From Deroplatys truncata (Eukaryota > Arthropoda > Insecta > Mantodea > Mantidae): 64,000 nucleotides of DNA. The notes under the pieces are model-generated. The model saw only the letters and a program-made list of their open reading frames with translations. It was not told where the DNA came from and did not search any database. Made by a program: the position numbers and the translations under genes. Below, in pieces: positions 62,662 to 64,000 of this stretch. The first letter of the stretch is position 1; the number at the start of each line of letters is the position of its first letter. The DNA lies in assembly GCA_030765065.1 (NCBI GenBank), contig CM060975.1, forward strand, positions 199,926,007 through 199,990,006, read 5' to 3'.

Positions 62662-64000
62662 CTGTTTTGAACAACACAGAACAAATCTTTTATTAAGCAA
62701 GGAAGAAAAGTGAATTATAAAAATAAAATTAATTTTGCCAAATGATGCAGGAATACCATCTTTAGAAAAATCTAAAAAAATTTTATTTACTACTTCATTC
62801 TCAAGTTACAATGATCTTGAAGCTAACCGAGATGTGTTTGTTCCAAGAACACTACAGTTTGAATCAGTTTATATTGAAAACATCACACTTATTTTGAGAG
62901 AGTAACATTCAGCCACATAAACATGAAAAAATTGTGTTATTTACTAAAGATAAAGTTTAGGTACTTTGAACTAAATGCATTGATTTTTCACCCCAAATCA
63001 ACACATTGCATAAGTGAGCAGTGATTACATGACAATGGAGCAATAACTACCTATAGCAATTTCAGCTGTAGATAGAGACTGCAAATAGACATGATGCAGC
63101 ACATACTCTTCAATACTCAGAGGCATGAGGAATGTATTTCAATTTAACAATCATATAAATGAGAATTGCACAAGGGTAGCAAGGCAATCAACTCAGAAAA
63201 TTCTACATTTCTCTCATGAAATTAATCTACTGCAAGTAATGGTGGGCAAGTGAGTGGGTATTAAGTACTATTGCATCCCACTGTACTGAGAAGAAAGTTG
63301 AAGGATTCTCATGCAGTGCATGCAAGAGCAACAGGCACTCAGTGGTTCCAGGTGACATTCCTGACCATTGCCCAATGCCACCTTAGGGCATCAGAGTGCA
63401 AAAGGAATTCAAGGTGTGGTGTATTTTAGAGACTTTTACATGCATCCACTGATAATTTGTGTGTAGCTACTATTAGTCTTCTGTTATTTCTAGCTGGTGG
63501 ACTCTTAAGAATTGATAGTATCTTTGTAATAAGCCAGGCACTGCCAACTGGGGTGAGGTTGGTTCTGCAGGGTGAGATTGTTCCATTTTTTCCATTTTGG
63601 GTAATTTTAATTATATTTTTCCTGTCTCAATATCAGTGGGGAAATTTAGGTTGTGCAAGTTCTCATGTGTTAAAGGACATATGTTGGCCACACTGAAACA
63701 ACTGCAGGAGTTTCAAGAAGATTCCACTAGGGGCAGCACTGGTTTATTTAGGCTTGTTATTGTTTTGGTTATAACAATAACTTGGAACTTTTACATTTCT
63801 GATTGGCAAGAAAAGTAAGAAAAATCTGTTAAGTATACATTTACAACTAGTTTTTATGCTGATCAAGAAACAGTCAGTATTTAGGCAATTAAATGTCACT
63901 ATTATCCAATAATTAACAAATAAGTGTAAAAGTCAATTTTGAAGTTAAAGTGGGATGACTTTGGTCCTGGAACAATGACACCCCATTTTAGGTCAACTTC
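62662..64000. other. Presumed RSPH10B intron or upstream region, no feature
   Basis: The exon at 62661 begins with a split codon, so the upstream exon must lie further right. I could not recognise it before the window end. Plus-strand frames at 63457-63818 show no known motif. Confidence 0.4.

Overview
This is a eukaryotic, AT-rich, intron- and transposon-dense window with no bacterial gene organisation. The evidence is a single host gene split by GT-AG introns of 1.8 to 14.7 kb, tRNA-derived SINEs, several non-LTR retrotransposon families, Penelope-like elements with GIY-YIG endonucleases, and mariner, Tc1-like, piggyBac and hAT relics. Together these point to an arthropod, most likely an insect with a large genome. 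I cannot name the species. The one host gene I can support is on the minus strand. It is the orthologue of RSPH10B, a MORN-repeat radial spoke protein of motile cilia and sperm flagella. Eight exons lie between 62661 and 13013 and join with perfect phase continuity into 867 uninterrupted codons. The true 5' end (right of 62661) and 3' end (left of 13013) were not found. Exons 2 to 4 encode nine MORN repeats, exon 5 a long Ser/Lys/Glu-rich segment ending in a conserved hydrophobic motif, and exons 6 to 8 the helical C-terminal half. Layout from left to right: 1-6.4 kb holds repeat copies, a 292-bp direct duplication and a Penelope-like element (RT plus GIY-YIG) bracketed by 61-bp perfect inverted repeats and ending in a hammerhead-ribozyme-like motif; it sits inside an older palindromic element. 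6.4-13 kb holds SINEs, a hAT-like MITE, three copies of the main repeat family and a 0.9-kb TG...CA element. 13-29 kb carries RSPH10B exons 5-8 with introns filled by repeats, a second Penelope relic and a non-LTR RT whose reading frame runs into a CCACCG minisatellite. 29-43 kb, all inside intron 4, holds a MITE with an 8-bp target duplication, non-LTR relics, a hAT transposase split by a 0.9-kb insertion with a 10-bp target duplication, and an RTE-type LINE split by a Tc1-like element. 43-50 kb has exons 2-4 and a mariner with its catalytic triad intact but broken frames. 50-62 kb, in intron 1, has a piggyBac relic split by a LINE, another non-LTR RT, SINEs inserted in older repeats, and a second mariner with two catalytic Asp codons lost. 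The most unusual item is an interspersed family of about 0.7-0.95 kb with ten or more copies in the window. Each copy carries ACTTTCTCTACT in inverted orientation near both ends, a near-terminal palindrome, and a simple-sequence tract at the same internal position whose repeat unit differs between copies. This architecture resembles non-autonomous Helentron (HINE/DINE-like) elements. Two copies are nearly identical, suggesting recent activity.
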